A stretch of 64,000 nucleotides of DNA from Astropecten irregularis (taxonomy: Eukaryota; Echinodermata; Asteroidea; Paxillosida; Astropectinidae), in NCBI GenBank assembly GCA_963971285.1, contig OZ020260.1, forward strand, positions 11,380,798-11,444,797, read 5' to 3'. The number at the start of each line of letters is the position of its first letter. Positions within the stretch are counted from its first letter, which is position 1. The position numbers were made by a program, and so were the translations under genes. The notes under the pieces are model-generated. The model did no database searches, was not told the DNA's origin, and saw only the letters and a list, made by a program, of their open reading frames with translations. This document shows positions 1 to 12,439 of this stretch, in pieces.

Positions 1-182
1 GTTTGAATCATTATGAAGAACGACCACTTTATCAGACAGTTCATTATATTTATAGCGGCATATACACGACGTATACACTATTCAGTCTAAGAAATGTATC
101 AGCGCATAACATAGTGAGTACAGTGGAGATATTTCAGTCAGTGCGTAGGAACTATTTATGCATTTGAGAAGAAGGTTATAAT

Positions 183-400
183 GGGCGTTTAGGAAACGGA
201 GGCTCGGGCTCCATTTCGTGAATCCATTCTAAAATAACGGGTATCAAAATATAGGCTTTTGGCTGCAGTTCGGAAGTAGGTTCTCTAGTTTGAAAAGGAA
301 AACAGAGCTTCAGCTTCAATGAAAAACCACAACGTATATTTTCAGCATATGGATGACAGAGCTGGAGCCTGAGCCCAAGCCTCCTTTTCGTAAACGCCCT
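183..400. repeat. Small inverted-repeat transposon, family G
   Basis: Both ends carry an inverted version of GGGCGTTTACGAAACGGAGG; the left copy has one change (AGGAAAC). The interior motifs (aaaggaaaacagagcttcag and gccaaaagcct) recur at 12934-13234 and 19275-19540. There is no coding capacity, so this is a MITE-like non-autonomous DNA element. The superfamily is not assigned. Confidence 0.7.
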
Positions 401-747
401 GTGAATCTTGCCTAGATATCACCAAGTTCACCAACTTCTGCAATTTAACAATTTGTATCAATGACACGCGTACATTGTCGCTCTGTGTATCTGCTGTGCA
501 CAGTATGTATGGAGCATCTTTTTGTATTAAGTGTATTGAGCTGGTTACCAGTGAAAATCGTCATGAGATGTATCATTGCATTCAGCTAATTCTCTGCTCA
601 GCGTATACCAGCAATATTTGCTTTTATAACAGTAACACTGGTACCAGTCTTGTACTGAGCATTTACATGTATTCCTTTGGCCGGTTCCTTGCTGTATTGG
701 GTCTGGTGAGGGACTTTATAAAGCAATATCTCCTTTGTAAAGACTCA
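401..747. other. No recognisable feature
   Basis: Ordinary AT-rich sequence. A 93-codon open frame covers part of it, but it has no recognisable domain or supporting context. Confidence 0.5.
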
Positions 748-1097
748 GGGCCTTAACGAGGCTTGAGGCAAGGCTTTATTTTGCTACCGCCATTTTGTAT
801 CCAAAATGAAATGAAGGACTTGAGATGCATGACGAAGCTGGAGCCTTTCTTCTGCTTGTCGTGTGGCCAAGTCCCTTCATTTTGTTTTTGGGATTCAAAT
901 GGCGGTAGCAAAATAAGTCCAAAGGCTAGCCTCAAACCTGGGGTCAATTTCACCAAACTCATCGTAACTTACTACCAATCGTAGGACTTCTGATGCATTG
1001 CAGTCCTGCATATGATACGATGGGTTATCCTTCGTAACTCGAGTTATGATTGATCGTAGGGCTTCGTCAAATCGACCCCTGGTTTCGTTTTAAAGGC
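748..1097. repeat. Inverted-repeat element, family H, interrupted by family D
   Basis: The arms around TTTTGCTACCGCCATTT (near 779) and AAATGGCGGTAGCAAAA (near 897) are inverted repeats. The ends resemble GGGCCTTAACGAGGCTTGAG and its complement. A second copy lies at 58968-59154, where the right end runs on uninterrupted (caagcctggtttcgtaaagg). Here the same end is split by a family D element. Confidence 0.7.
940..1080. repeat. Family D palindromic MITE inside family H
   Basis: The ends are GGGTCAATTTCACCAAACTC and the inverted equivalent finishing in ATCGACCC. It sits between ctcaaacctg and ctggtttcg of family H. Other copies are at 46155-46302, 59893-60192 and 21837-22908, the last two with their own insertions. 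It is about 140 bp with no coding capacity. Confidence 0.75.
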
Positions 1098-1387
1098 ATC
1101 ACTCTGCATTGATGGTGACTCTTCAATAATTATGGCAATAGTCTGGTGACAGTTTGACCGTCATATAGTTTCAACCCTGTTTGGAGATGGTTGCAAGATA
1201 TAGTTCATGCAACCTATTGTCTTCCTTGCAATTTTAATCCTTGTCTATTAAGGAATTAACTAATTAATAATCAATTAGGATTTATAATAATATTTAGAAG
1301 GTTTGGGGTGGGTAGAAAGGAAATTCCATGCCCAAATCTGTAGTTATTTTGGCTACAGTATAAATAGAATTCTTTGTTTCTAAAAAC

Positions 1388-1895
1388 ACGGAATTGTGTG
1401 TTTTTATGATACAGTGTCATATAATTCTGTCTTTCTAAAAACATGGAATTCTGTGTTTTTACGATACAGTATCATAGAATTATGTGTTTCTGAAACATAG
1501 AATTCTGTGTTTCTACGATACAGGTTCTTAGAAATCTGTGTTTTTGAAAACATGGAATTCTGTTTTTCTGTGATACAGGTTCTTAGAATTCTGTGTTTCT
1601 GAAAACATGAAATTCTGTGTTTTTGTGATTCAGTATCATCATAATATTCTGTGTTTCTGAAAACATGTAATTCTGTGTTTTTACAATACAGTATCATAAT
1701 ATTCTGTGTTTCTGAAAACATGGAATTCTGCGATACAGGTTCTTAGAATTCTGTGGGTTGTTTTTTTTTTACATGGAATTCTGGGTTTTTACGATACAGT
1801 ATTGTTGAATTCCATGTTTCCGAGATAAGCTAACATAGAATTCTGTGTTTCCACGTTAGCATATCATTGAATTCCATTTTTCCAAGATAAATTAT
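1388..1895. repeat. Minisatellite built on GAATTCTGTGTTT
   Basis: Modules containing GAATTCTGTGTTT alternate with acatgga, gatacagtatcat and gatacaggttctta segments. The compound period is roughly 55-60 bp over about 500 bp. The array also opens a 105-codon reverse frame, which is a by-product of the repeat. Confidence 0.85.
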
Positions 1896-2866
1896 CTTAG
1901 CAACATGGAAACTCGGAAGACAATTCAAGCTTCCGTAGTTATTTGTGGGTTGGCCCTCATGATTATATTCATCATTGACACTAACTTGACTTTTATTTCA
2001 TTGCCCTACCCATGTATTTATATTAAGATCCAAACCATAACTTACTGTGTTCGAACTACTTCGATTTTCTATGTCAGTGTCATATGCTTTCATGTAATAT
2101 TCATATAACTTAGTTGTATCACTTATTGTATTCCTCAGAATCTGTCAATATTATTGGGTCATTTATTTGTATATATTTCTCTGCACTCTTCAAAATCATG
2201 ATGATTGAATATACAGATCGGTATTTTAGTCAAAAGATATATTTATAGTACTTGTTCGTTGACGTCCAGATGTAATGATAACATGGTGGAATAATTTGTT
2301 TTATCGATAATTCAGAATATGGGAATTATTAACATTAAATATTGAGTTGTCATAGTATTTTATTACTTTATTGCAATGAAATATCAGTGGATTATTTTAG
2401 CTGGAAAATGTATTCATCTTGACTTTGAGAATATTATCTGTATAAATTAGGTATTACTCATAATGAAAGCTAGATAATTATGGAATTATGATTCCGACTT
2501 TGTAAGTTGAAAACTAATAGCCAATTGAATTCAAGTAAAAGTCATGTGACCAACATTATGTACTTTTGTTGGATGTTTGAAACACCATGAAAAAAAGAAC
2601 CTTAATTTACCAAAATGGTTCTAGTTTTGCCTGTGGTGTTACAAGGGGAAACGTGGGGTTGCAGCAGTTTTTCAAGAGGCCACAGAAAGGTTATACTTTC
2701 GAAATGGACTGAACTGTTCTCAGGAAAAAAATCTACCATTTTAAAACTGGAATCAATTTACTGAACACCATTTTGTTTTCTGACTATGTACATGTACTGT
2801 GAACAGTGTGAAGTATCATGAGACCTACATACTGTATGCCTTTGGAAAGTTGAACTCTTAAGCCTT
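1896..2866. other. No recognisable feature
   Basis: AT-rich non-coding DNA. No gene, RNA or repeat end was recognised. Confidence 0.5.
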
Positions 2867-2870
2867 TTAA

Positions 2871-3194
2871 AGGTATAATACATGATTGGAAAAGGTAACA
2901 GAATAGCACTCACACTTTGTCTGATCAATCGACTTCAATCAAACTTCCGGAAAGAAGAAAATAGCAAAAACCTGTCTCAATTTTTCTTATAAAACATAAA
3001 GAATGGTTTTGATCTTACCCTGAGATCAAAAATGCTTTCAGTCTCTGTTTTACCAATTTCTGGATAAAAACACCTTTTCAGGCAGAAGTATTTTAAAGGT
3101 ATGTTTCTACCAGCACTTTCTTCATAGTCTGAAACTTATAGGTAAATCTGCGAACATTTCTGTTTGAGTATGTTACCAATCCTGTAATATACCT
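2871..3194 (+). repeat. TTAA-flanked MITE, family A2
   Basis: The left end is AGGTATAATACATGATTGG and the right end CCAATCCTGTAATATACCT. TTAA flanks both sides (2867-2870, 3195-3198). The right half shares the block ctaccagcac...aacatttctgtttg with family A. TTAA target duplication is typical of piggyBac-like and a few other superfamilies. The element is 324 bp and non-coding. Confidence 0.8.
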
Positions 3195-4751
3195 TTAAAA
3201 AACAATGCTGTATTTGAGCTACCTCCATAACAGCTATGTAAGTCCTTGAAACCTGTCAAAACTAACAGATGTACATGTGAGGGGACATAAATGGACAAAC
3301 TTTAAAGTGACATTTATTTTATGCGTATTCAAAATATCAGGATGGTCTTAATATTGTAGAAACATCACCCATTATACTCATTAGTCTGAATCCTAATTAT
3401 TATACATCATAGTGATATGCCTGTCAAGATTCATGGTAACTTTCAAGGTAATTCTATTCATTTGTGATACTGTAATCGGTGTAACAAAATCTTGCACATT
3501 TAAACTAATGGTTTATAACTATAATGTGAGGGTATAGATTTTGTGTAAAAAGAAATTCAAATTAATTTATTCAGGTTTTTATTTCATCTTATTGGAAACA
3601 ATATTTTTATTGCTTTTATCACTTCATTTTATCAAGTCCTTTTTTATTACCCAAACATTTTTTTATCATCTGTAGGTACATGTATTTAACAAGGGTATTG
3701 GGTTTCAAGTTCAACCATAGGTCGTAGCGATTTTATTTTTAATTTAATTACTCAATTATTGTAAAATAACAAAACAGTTTTACGTCTAGGCCACATTTTT
3801 TTGTGCTGCCTGATTTTAGACCTGCCTAGCAAAATAATAACAAAATGCAAATGAAGTGTTCTTTCTTAATTGCCGTTTATGTGTACAGTTATAGAAACAT
3901 AACTATGAAGAATAGAATAAAGGAAAAAGTGGTTATTTTATTAGTGAATCTGACGTTATAGTTATTTCTGAATCACATTATTTCGTGCCGTAATTTGTTG
4001 TGCTTGTACCATGTCAAGCCTGATTCCCCCCTCCCCCATTATTGATTTATATTAGAAAATTGAACAACCAAAAAAAATCCATTAGAACCATACCGGCAGA
4101 GGGCGCTATTGATATTAAGACTCCACTGGGCACAAACCACAAACTGGATAATACTTCGTTTGATCATAATGTAATTTCTTAGAATTCTTTGGTTTTTGTC
4201 AAAGAAAATGCAGATTCATTGCAACATTGAATTTGGACATTGCGGCATATTTATCAGGATTGTACATTACACGAATACATTAGCATAATAACTGACACAT
4301 CATTGTAAAGAGGGGTAATCAAGCTTTCCAATGATACCAGTTTCATCGTTCATACATCAGCAAAAAAAAATATATCATTCCTCAAACTTGAGTTGAAGAC
4401 CTTTTTTTTTTTAATTTAGAATTTTGTTTAATCATTCAATAATTATTTTCCGAATTAATCATTAAGTTTGAGAATACAGACATTTTGTGTCCACTGGGGG
4501 ACACCAAAGAAGTATTGAAAGATTCGTAAAGGATGCGAATCTGAAAGAGGGGGGAAGAAAATGTTCGCTGACATTTCATTCGGATGTCCATTATTATCCG
4601 TCCAAAATAGTTATTATGGCCACACTCAAAGAAGAAGAAGAAGAAGAAATCAATAAAAATGATGATAATAAAATTAATAATACTTTTGTACAGTGCAAAT
4701 TTCGCCACTTGTTGGCGCTCAAGGCGCTTTACAATAAAAACTTTACAAACT
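3195..4751. other. AT-rich intergenic DNA
   Basis: Nothing gene-like was seen. Poly-A and poly-T runs and a C-rich run near 4027 are present, and a fragment near 4377 resembles one near 45136. Confidence 0.5.
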
Positions 4752-4755
4752 TTAA

Positions 4756-5078
4756 AGGTAGTATCGTACTTTGGTATAGCATAATTTTTATCATACTGAA
4801 ACAGAAATCTTTGCAGATTTACCTTTATCTTACAGGATAAAACAATGGTGATGGTAGAAATGTACCGTTCAAGTTTGAAGTGCTGTATTTATCAAGAAAA
4901 GAGTAAACCAATGACCAAAAACAAAAATTGATCTTTAAAAGATAAATTAAAAAAACCGTGAAAAGATTTAAAAGTTACCTTATATGGGCGTTTTTAATTG
5001 TTTTCTCAAAAAGTTGACACTGTATGGTACTGGGAATGTTTTATCTTTCTTGATAATTTTGCCCATGAATCTGAAGTA
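4756..5078 (-). repeat. Family A MITE, right side truncated
   Basis: It starts after TTAA (4752-4755) with AGGTAGTATCGTACTTTGG. The reversed family A interior follows, and the far terminal inverted repeat is missing. Confidence 0.7.
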
Positions 5079-5211
5079 AATAATTGGGACGATATATCGG
5101 TATGTGAGTGGTTTCAAGGCTTCTAAGTTCAGACGGTATATATAGGTCCATAATTATGTCGCTGTTTCGAATCCCGCTCCATGTCAATTTAAGTAGATAA
5201 AATAACATTAA

Positions 5212-5422
5212 AGGTATTATCAGGCTTTGGTTTTTGTCAAAGAAATGCAAAGAAGAAATCTCAAAGAAATGTTAAAGAAATCTTTAAAAGATCAAAAATA
5301 ATTTTGGTCATTGGAAGTTAATTACGGTGTGTGTCTTTCATCACCATCTTTGTACCCTGTAAGTTATAGATAAATCTGTGAAGATTTCTGTTTTGGTATG
5401 CTACCAAAGTATGATAGTACCT
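5212..5422 (+). repeat. Family A MITE with internal deletion
   Basis: The left end AGGTATTATCAGGCTTTGG follows TTAA (5208-5211). The right end is CCAAAGTATGATAGTACCT. The central part seen in full copies is missing and the right TTAA has decayed. Confidence 0.7.
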
Positions 5423-6789
5423 GTCCTGTAAGTCTTTTCTCTTTTATTTTATATCTTTAAAAGATCAAAATTTATTTTGGTCACTTTGTTCACTTGCTCC
5501 ATTTAATTTTCCTTTTTTCTTTGTTCACTTTTCAATGACTTTAATTAATTAACTTATCAGTTTCCCTTGTGGTTATTTGATGATCATTCAATTAATAGTT
5601 ATTTGTACGGAAAAATGAAAATGAAAACGGAAGCCCAAACCTTGTGTGTTTCCCGCGTGTCAATACACTGTCCCAAAATTTAACTTTAACACAAAAAATA
5701 TTGAGAAAGATCCTGATAGGATGGAAACTTCAGGCCATCTTAACTCCAAGCATTTTTTTAATTGACTTAAATATCATTTGAATGCTGATTTTAACGGACA
5801 ACAGTCCCCCAAAAAATCGTGGACCTTTCTGCTTACAATTACATTATACTTTTATTTTATCCTTCATGGCGGTCCATTTATCACATAATATTATTCACAA
5901 AACGTCAGTAAAAAAACTGTATGGATCACCACGTTGTAAAAAGGATCATTAATAATAATTATATCCATTAAACAGGTCATTCTGCTAACAACCTTCATTA
6001 GTTCATTTTCAGGGCCGTAATTTTATTCACTCGACTTTATTCCTACATCCATGATTTAACTTTCTTGTATTCATTTTGAAAGGAAATTATTATGCACTCA
6101 AACCAGTCATAGAGGGCGTTCTTTATGATACCGTGAATAAAATAATTCTGAACAAAAACACGACCTCAGATTTCTAATGCTGAACTTGAACTTGAATGTC
6201 GCCCTCTAGACGAATCTGTCCCATTGGCACGGTAAATCCACTTTTGAATAATAATCTAATAAGACAATAAACAAACAAAGGTAATAATTAAAACAATTTT
6301 TAGTTGGCAATTTGCTTCAATCATGTCACACAAGAAGCGAAGTCAGTCATTTTTGATCATGCTTATTATAATTATGTACTTAGCTATTATTTAAAATATT
6401 TCAACAATTAGGGGGCCTAATCAAATGTTTAGAAAAGATTTATGATTTGGTATTTTTTGTTGTTGTTGATAATTAACCAAGATGAAAGAAACCATGATAT
6501 CCCAGCAACCAATGTTTGATGCTAAAATCGTAAAATTGTATGTTTCGGGCAAAATTGAACCATAATCAGGTAAATAAAATTAACAGGGCCTAATTTAGCT
6601 TCGTCGCATATAAACAAGAAAAGAAATAAATTGATTCAACCAAAATATTCTCTTTGTAAAATTAAAGTCGCTTGATGGCCGAATCTATTAGTATTAATAA
6701 AAAAAGAGGCTGAATTGGTGAGAATTAATTTCATTTTGTGTGCACCTTTAAACGAACGTCGATCGTCAGCATAAAGGTCATGGCATGGT
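5423..6789. other. AT-rich DNA upstream of the putative promoter
   Basis: No gene or complete element was recognised. A motif near 5707 (agatcctgataggatggaaa) belongs to a dispersed hairpin family also seen near 24815, 30802, 35885 and 36122. Confidence 0.5.
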
Positions 6790-6960
6790 CAGTGTTGTGA
6801 CGTCAGAGGTATCGGGTCACTGTTCTCACCGTTAAAAATAATACACGAGTGAACGGCCAATGGGTACGTACGGGTATAACAGGTTCATAACATCATAGTA
6901 ATACACACGTACTATAGCATAGTATGCAGTACAGTATACACAAGGCCTGGCCAACGAACC
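6790..6960 (+). promoter_or_regulatory. Candidate betaglycan promoter with a CRE palindrome
   Basis: The region before the candidate first exon is richer in CpG than its surroundings and contains a full CRE octamer TGACGTCA at 6798-6805. No convincing TATA box at a fixed distance was found, and the transcription start is not known. The assignment rests on position and the nearby splice donor, so it is an inference. Confidence 0.35.
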
Positions 6961-7117
6961 TTACCACTCAGGGGTCTGTTTTGACCGGGTAATTTTCCAC
7001 ATTTCCCCGCCGAGAAATGTCAACGAATCTACCTCGAACGTGAAGAGTGTTTCGTCGACGTCGCTTTGTCAGTGGTACGGCGTGCATATTTGCAGGAGAA
7101 ATTAGGTCAATTCGCAG
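6961..7117 (+). other. Candidate non-coding first exon of the betaglycan-like gene
   Basis: A CpG-bearing stretch ends in TTCGCAG followed by GTAAGA (donor at 7118), a strong 5' splice site. The next good acceptor upstream of a start codon in this gene is at 16183. Vertebrate TGFBR3 genes also begin with non-coding sequence. The 5' boundary is a guess and there is no transcript evidence. Confidence 0.4.
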
Positions 7118-7475
7118 GTAAGATGGGATGGTGTTAGTGTGTTGGTCGCCGAAAAAAAATGTTGATGGTGCTGTTTATTTTAATACAGCGTGGTTTGGTT
7201 ATGAACTGCAGTGTCCATAGCATACCATGCTGGGTTGTGTATGTGTACTGTGTAGTTCTTGGTCAGCGTGGGTGACCCTGATTTTGTTAGGCCTATAAAA
7301 TCTTATTCTATACTAAGACATGATGGTGTGTACGTGTGATTAGAAAGACTGACTTGCTAGGGAGGAGAGGGGCTAGATAGAGAGTACATCCCATGCACTC
7401 ACTCATTGCGATTGGGCCCATTTGGGGTAGTGTGCTTTGTCAATAGGCCCCCCCCCCCTGATAGGCATTAGGCCA
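7118..7475. other. Start of intron 1, nothing recognised
   Basis: Non-coding sequence with a 10-base C run near 7450. Confidence 0.4.
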
Positions 7476-7706
7476 AGTGTCTTTTATGCCACCCATATTA
7501 TTTTCAGTAATTATTTGGGTAAGAAACCGTTGTTTTGTTTTTTCACTGAATTATTGCCGAAATAGGCCTATGTTCATTTTCTTAATTTAGGGTTTACAGG
7601 ACCCATGAATAAATTTGCTTTAACTTAACAAATCTCATTTTGGAACAGGAGAAGCTAGGGGGCTTAAATAAATACTGAAAATAATATGGGTGGCGTAAAC
7701 GACACT
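7476..7706. repeat. MITE with about 40-bp terminal inverted repeats
   Basis: The left arm is AGTGTCTTTTATGCCACCCA. The inverted right arm reads AGTGTCGTTTACGCCACCCA, and both continue into TATTATTTTCAGTA. The element is 231 bp with no coding content, in intron 1 if the first exon is right. Confidence 0.75.
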
Positions 7707-7796
7707 AATCCCGGAAGGATAATTTTCAGACCCCCATAATTTCCCTCAAAAATCAAAGCCCTGCCCTCTTTCTACAAATTTAACCTTGTTAATATT

Positions 7797-7968
7797 GAAG
7801 AGGGAAAGAATTCCACTGAGCTGATGACCATAATTTGTGCACAACTCTATGAAAGCAACAGAGGGCGTTTTGAGCAAAATGGCTGCCGCTGTAGTGTATT
7901 GGAAGTGTACAATTTGTAGGTAAAAAAACCTGTATTCCTGTAAAACTCACTTTTCAGATATGCTTCCC
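7797..7968 (+). repeat. Dispersed repeat, inverted copy at 59185-59335
   Basis: Blocks such as aattccactga, tgatgaccat, gagggcgttttga and aaaactcacttttcagata match the complement of 59185-59335. The function is unknown and it is non-coding. Confidence 0.65.
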
Positions 7969-8007
7969 AAGTTTTCCACACCTGAGAATGAAGTTCATCA
8001 TAATTTG

Positions 8008-8600
8008 TTGTGCTGTGCATTTTTGGAGCTTTCGAAAACCGGAAAACGCTTTGCCCGAGCTCCAATTTATGAAAATGAATGATAGTGCTATATATTGTGC
8101 ACACGTGTTGATGTGCACGATCAATGGATGCATAGCGCTGTATGTAGGAGTGTGTAAAACATGCTACAACGATCGTTGCGCCGACGTATACATTCAGTTT
8201 CTGGTCTCGATCTACGTGCGTGCTTGGGAATCTTGCGATGATTTGGTGCCGGCAACCTTACAGAATGTTCAGTCAGAATAGTTGATAACTTTCTCAGCGT
8301 GACATGTCACATTTCTTTCCGCAAAATCTGCATTTAAGCCAGCCGAAACCTACGATACCACCCGTGACTTGACTGCACCAAATACACACGTTGTACGTAC
8401 GATGTAGGCTTGGACTTCCTGCCCGATTGCGAATTTGCGACTGTGTACTTTGCTACTTTTCGTATGATTTGAATGGTGTGGCGCCTGTATACCAATTTTT
8501 GAATTTTCTGGATGCAATGCACTGCTGCATGGGCCGGGCCACGTGGTGTGCATGCGTTGTGCATTAATGCATCTCCTTTTGTGCGATCGTCTCCTTACAA
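8008..8600 (+). mobile_element. hAT-like non-autonomous element, truncated copy
   Basis: It starts with a decayed TGTGCTGTGCAT end and is similar, in reverse, to most of the complete element at 21905-22790 (shared blocks include aagttttgctg-like joins, cagcgtgacatgtcacattt and attgcgaatttgcgact). The far end is lost near 8600. Open frames here lack a transposase domain. Confidence 0.7.
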
Positions 8601-8934
8601 AAAGTTGTAATTCCCTTTATAGGTATCACTATCATACCCTAAAAGTAACTGTACAAAAGTTAAGTTTTAGCTTGGTAAACTCAAGGGCAAGACTGGCCCA
8701 AGGTTACCTACATGTAAGTACTGTACATGTATACATGACATTGCCCAGCTCTTGAAAAATTCAAGGTCTGAACTTACCTCCTCCACGGTCTGAATGAGTA
8801 TGACCATGGCCGGAGTCTCCTGGGCTGGCCAAAGTCTCCCAGGCTTGCGATAGGCAAGGTCAGGTGCTGACAATTCATTTCCTGGAACTTGTTATCAATT
8901 GGTGTTAACCCTGGCCCATGCTTTAGTTTGCCTT
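8601..8934. other. No recognisable feature
   Basis: Non-coding intronic DNA. No repeat end was recognised. Confidence 0.4.
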
Positions 8935-9090
8935 TAAAGAACACGACCTTATTCATTCGAAGCAGTGCAATCAAAGCGAAGCTTGGATTCAAAATAGTCT
9001 GGTCCCGTTTTCTTCTGAGAAGTGGTGGTGTTTTTTCTGGAGGGTATACAAGGAAGATGACAAAATGGATGCGCCGTGAATAAGAGGAGC
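8935..9090 (-). repeat. Dispersed MITE-like repeat, copy at 13237-13400
   Basis: The order of blocks (cttattcattcgaag, ggattcaaaatagtctgg, atacaaggaagatgac, gcgccgtgaataag) is the reverse of the element at 13237-13400, whose ends are inverted repeats. Confidence 0.6.
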
Positions 9091-9204
9091 TAGTGTGAAC
9101 AGAGAATTCAGGATCGAGGTACTGTACAAGGCTGTTACAACCAAGATCAAAACTGTTTGGTCTTTGTTCTAAATTATGGATATACACCATTCCAGTCGGA
9201 AACA

Positions 9205-9310
9205 AATTACAGAGTATGTTTCTACCAGCACCATCTTCATACCCTGAAAGTTATGTAAATCTGTGAACATTTCTGTTTGGGTATGATTCCAATCCTGTAC
9301 TGTACCTTTA
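9205..9310 (+). repeat. Family A2 fragment
   Basis: Only the right third of the TTAA-type element is present, from gtatgtttctaccagcacc to CAATCCTGTACTGTACCT followed by TTAA. Confidence 0.65.
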
Positions 9311-9381
9311 AGAACCACATTTTTATGCTCCTTTGTACAGAATAATGGATCTCCTTGAAAGGTGAACAAAAACAAAATTTG

Positions 9382-9452
9382 CTGGCCAGAGTGGGATTTG
9401 AACCTGCGGCCTCTGAAATACCGGCGCTCAACCAACTGAGCTATCCAGCCCT
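9382..9452 (-). repeat. tRNA-like SINE head
   Basis: On the minus strand an A box (TAGCTCAGTTGG) and B box (GGTTCAAATCC) are correctly spaced, as in a tRNA internal promoter. The T-stem has mismatches and the acceptor stem does not close well. It is better read as a SINE head or decayed tRNA than a working tRNA gene. Confidence 0.6.
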
Positions 9453-10104
9453 ATGTTGGTACTTGGTAGTGTCCCAAATTAGTCAATTATGGATCTGTTA
9501 GACACTTCTTTCAAAGTAACCTTTACATGTACATGTCTGTATGTCCTCCTGTGTTACACTTTTGAAAAGTTAACCTTTCAGACTTTCTTGTCGGAGCCTA
9601 CTGTAGTGTTGGGGCTGACATCCCGATTTATTGGTTATTTTCAAAATCAAGTCGCCCCAATTCATTGTCTACTTATACTATACATGTAGGCCTACATGTG
9701 GGTTTTCTGTACACACCAAGTAAATTGTGAGTCACAAATTAGGTTTAGGCTAAAAAGCAGAAATGAAGTTGCCTTGGCCCTGGTTGGTGTTAGTCACACT
9801 GTGAGGTCGATGGGCACAAACGGAAGAGTGGCGAGTGACAGGCATTTGTACAATGACAGCTTGTAAGTGATTATGGTGGCAATGTCTGTAATTACAGATA
9901 CAGAATTAAAGGGGGAAATGATGGTTGTGGAAAGGGATGCATCATCGTATACTGGAATGTACCAACGTTAAACCACAGCAATCAGGCCACCGAAAAAATA
10001 CTGAAAGTTTGTCATTTTTATTTGTTTACAGATTTTTTGTTGGTTTTTCTTTTACAGAACATTTTTCACTGCCCGTGGCTGTTTTTTGGGGTCAAAGAAA
10101 CAGA
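9453..10104. other. No recognisable feature
   Basis: Non-coding intronic DNA with scattered TACATGTA motifs. Confidence 0.4.
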
Positions 10105-10290
10105 ATACTGGTACATGTATTGCGAAAACACCATACATGTACATTAGGAATTGTTTGTACTTTCGCACAGTTTGCAAACAAAAATAGAAGTGCGAAAGCC
10201 ATAAGTACAAACGATTCTTACATTGTGTTTCCGCAAACCGATCCACATGCCAATTGTCACCATGCAAAGCCTCAAATCTTTCCTAAACAG
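10105..10290. repeat. Foldback repeat, relative of 39825-40015
   Basis: The arms tgcgaaaacaccat... and the reverse of ...attgtgtttccgcaaacc pair with each other over about 48 bp. The right part (ccgcaaaccgatccacat, ccaattgtcaccatgcaaag) is nearly identical to the foldback nested at 39825-40015. Confidence 0.65.
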
Positions 10291-11733
10291 AACACTGCTT
10301 CTTTTCAGAACCATTATTGACAAATGAGGTCTATAGGCCTACATGAATAGTGTAGCCCCAATCTCAATCCGTATGCAATTTTGCAGACTTGAAATATCAT
10401 AAACATGCATTATGTATTTTGCCAATTTGCATAGATTAGGCCCCTATGTGAACCACAATTCGTATTCTCAGGAGTACATAAATTTCCATTTTTCTAACCG
10501 GACCCACATTCCTTGCCACGATGTTTTGGATCTAGGCCTTATATCCTTGTTTTTACCATAGTACCGTAGTATTTTTACCATTGACATGAAGATTTATGTT
10601 TTGGTAAATTGCAGATGAAATTGTTGGCACACAATAGGCCTACTAGTATTGTACTGTAAGCCATTGAGTGCTAAATCCAATGTTGAAACTTTTAATTGTA
10701 TAAAATTTATATAAATCATACAAAGATTCTTGAAACACATGAGTTACGGCTTTTGTAAAACAACTCTTAGTGGGTCTGCACCTTTCAAGAACCAGTGGCG
10801 CTTGAATAAAAACGAGTTCATGCCAACTACAAATTTCACAGCTGCCTGGATGAACTGAATAACTGAATGAATGAAAAAAAAGAAGCTAAGAAAAAAAAAG
10901 ATTCCCCGGTACCCTGCATAGAATAAAGCCAAGAAAGCCTACCATGCTGTGTGCTGTTAACCGGCCCCCTGCACACCTTTCCTTATACAGCCAATGTATT
11001 TTAGGGTTGCAGGCATTGTGGTTTTTGTGGCTTGAATGAAACCCACTTGGGAGTTCTGGAGAGAAGAGTGGAATTTATACCAGGTTTGGGGTTGGCAGAT
11101 GTTATTCAACAAGATTTCCACCAGGGTTCTCAGTGCTAGTGACACAGTATATAATTCAAGGCCATTATGTACATTTTCATCTTACTAAGTTTAAATTGAG
11201 TCAAAACATCCATCCATTTGGAACTTGGAACTTGCAAAACGAGTGACTAAGGTCGCATTTTGTCCTTTAGAGAATAAAACATTTTTATGGCCTTCAGGAA
11301 TTGATCTCCATTTCCTCCTAATGTGGCAGTTATCAGAGGCTGTATAAATTGATGAAACAAGGAGACTTGCAAAACGTACATTAGCCATTTATTGGACAAA
11401 ATGTGAATTTTAGTGGGGTATACATGTATGTACATGTACGTGTACGTTCATAATTTGTACATTTACACGCACATATACATGTACTATACATGTACATAAA
11501 CTTCCAATTGAAGATGTTTTGTGTGTCAAAAAGAGGATCAGTAATTTCAGTATTCATGTCTTTATTTTTTTAATCAATCATTTTCTTATTATTAACTTTT
11601 GGAATTCAAACAATGTACATACATTTCATTGGACATTTGAAGGCATAGGCCTACTAAAGCAATGATGTATGTCTGTGTAGGCCCACACCTTTGTTGCTAA
11701 CAAATTTCACCGTAAACTGTTTAAATTGTTAAG
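10291..11733. other. Intron 1 DNA with TACATGTA motifs
   Basis: No gene or complete element was seen. Clusters of tacatgtac-type palindromes occur near 11424-11500. Confidence 0.4.
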
Positions 11734-11869
11734 TAGCGTTCCGCACTAATGACGTCACACCATGCATGCACGCGCAAACATACCTTCTCTCACCACACGT
11801 TTGCATGGCCACGTTGCAATGTTTGTCTGAGGTTCGGTGCTATTTTTAGCACAAGTGCGCAGTGCTATT
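11734..11869. repeat. Family F MITE with a CRE octamer
   Basis: The ends are related to TAGCGCTCCGCACTAATGAC and its complement. Copies are at 30548-30709 and 63451-63578. TGACGTCA lies at 11750-11757, and an internal block caatgtttgtctgag is shared by all three copies. Confidence 0.7.
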
Positions 11870-12439
11870 GGCAGATTCAGTGATGTGAAAAGTTTTCATT
11901 TGAATGTCTCGGCAGGCATTTATACCTTGCTAACGGGACGGTTTTTATTGTTTGAAAAAAATTGAACCAAGTTAAAGAGACGACCCTGTGTCCCCATACC
12001 AATTTTGCCCCCACATCTCATATTGTAAGAGAAATGGTAACAGTAGCTAGCTACATGTAGGTTTTTAATGATGTATAAAGTCAGTCTTTATTTATGTACA
12101 TGTGCACCTACCATCAAGTAGGATTTGCAAGGCCTCAACAAAAAAAATGATTGAGTTTGAGACAGAAAATGGACTCAACAGTTCGTAAACAGTACAAACA
12201 GTCAAAATGGGAAATCTTGGTTCATCAGATGGTGGGTTTTTTAAGCAAATCAAGATTTAGTGTCTTTTCCAAAGATAGTTCGTCCAAACGATTTTTGGAA
12301 CAAACATAAAGTAAACTATTCTTCATGTTTTATAAGAAAAATCGAATCGGGTTTTCAATATTTTCTCGTGACTCAAATGTCCGATTGAGCTCAAATTTTC
12401 ACAGGTGTATTATTTCATGTACATGTTTGATCAGACAAA

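Noticed and set aside
1404-1721. 105-codon reverse frame
   Set aside because: Lies wholly in the GAATTCTGTGTTT minisatellite.
7988-8281. 97-codon frame as a small gene
   Set aside because: Lies within a truncated hAT-like repeat that is also present in reverse at 21905-22790.
9382-9452. Functional tRNA gene on the minus strand
   Set aside because: T-stem mismatches and poor acceptor pairing despite good A and B boxes.
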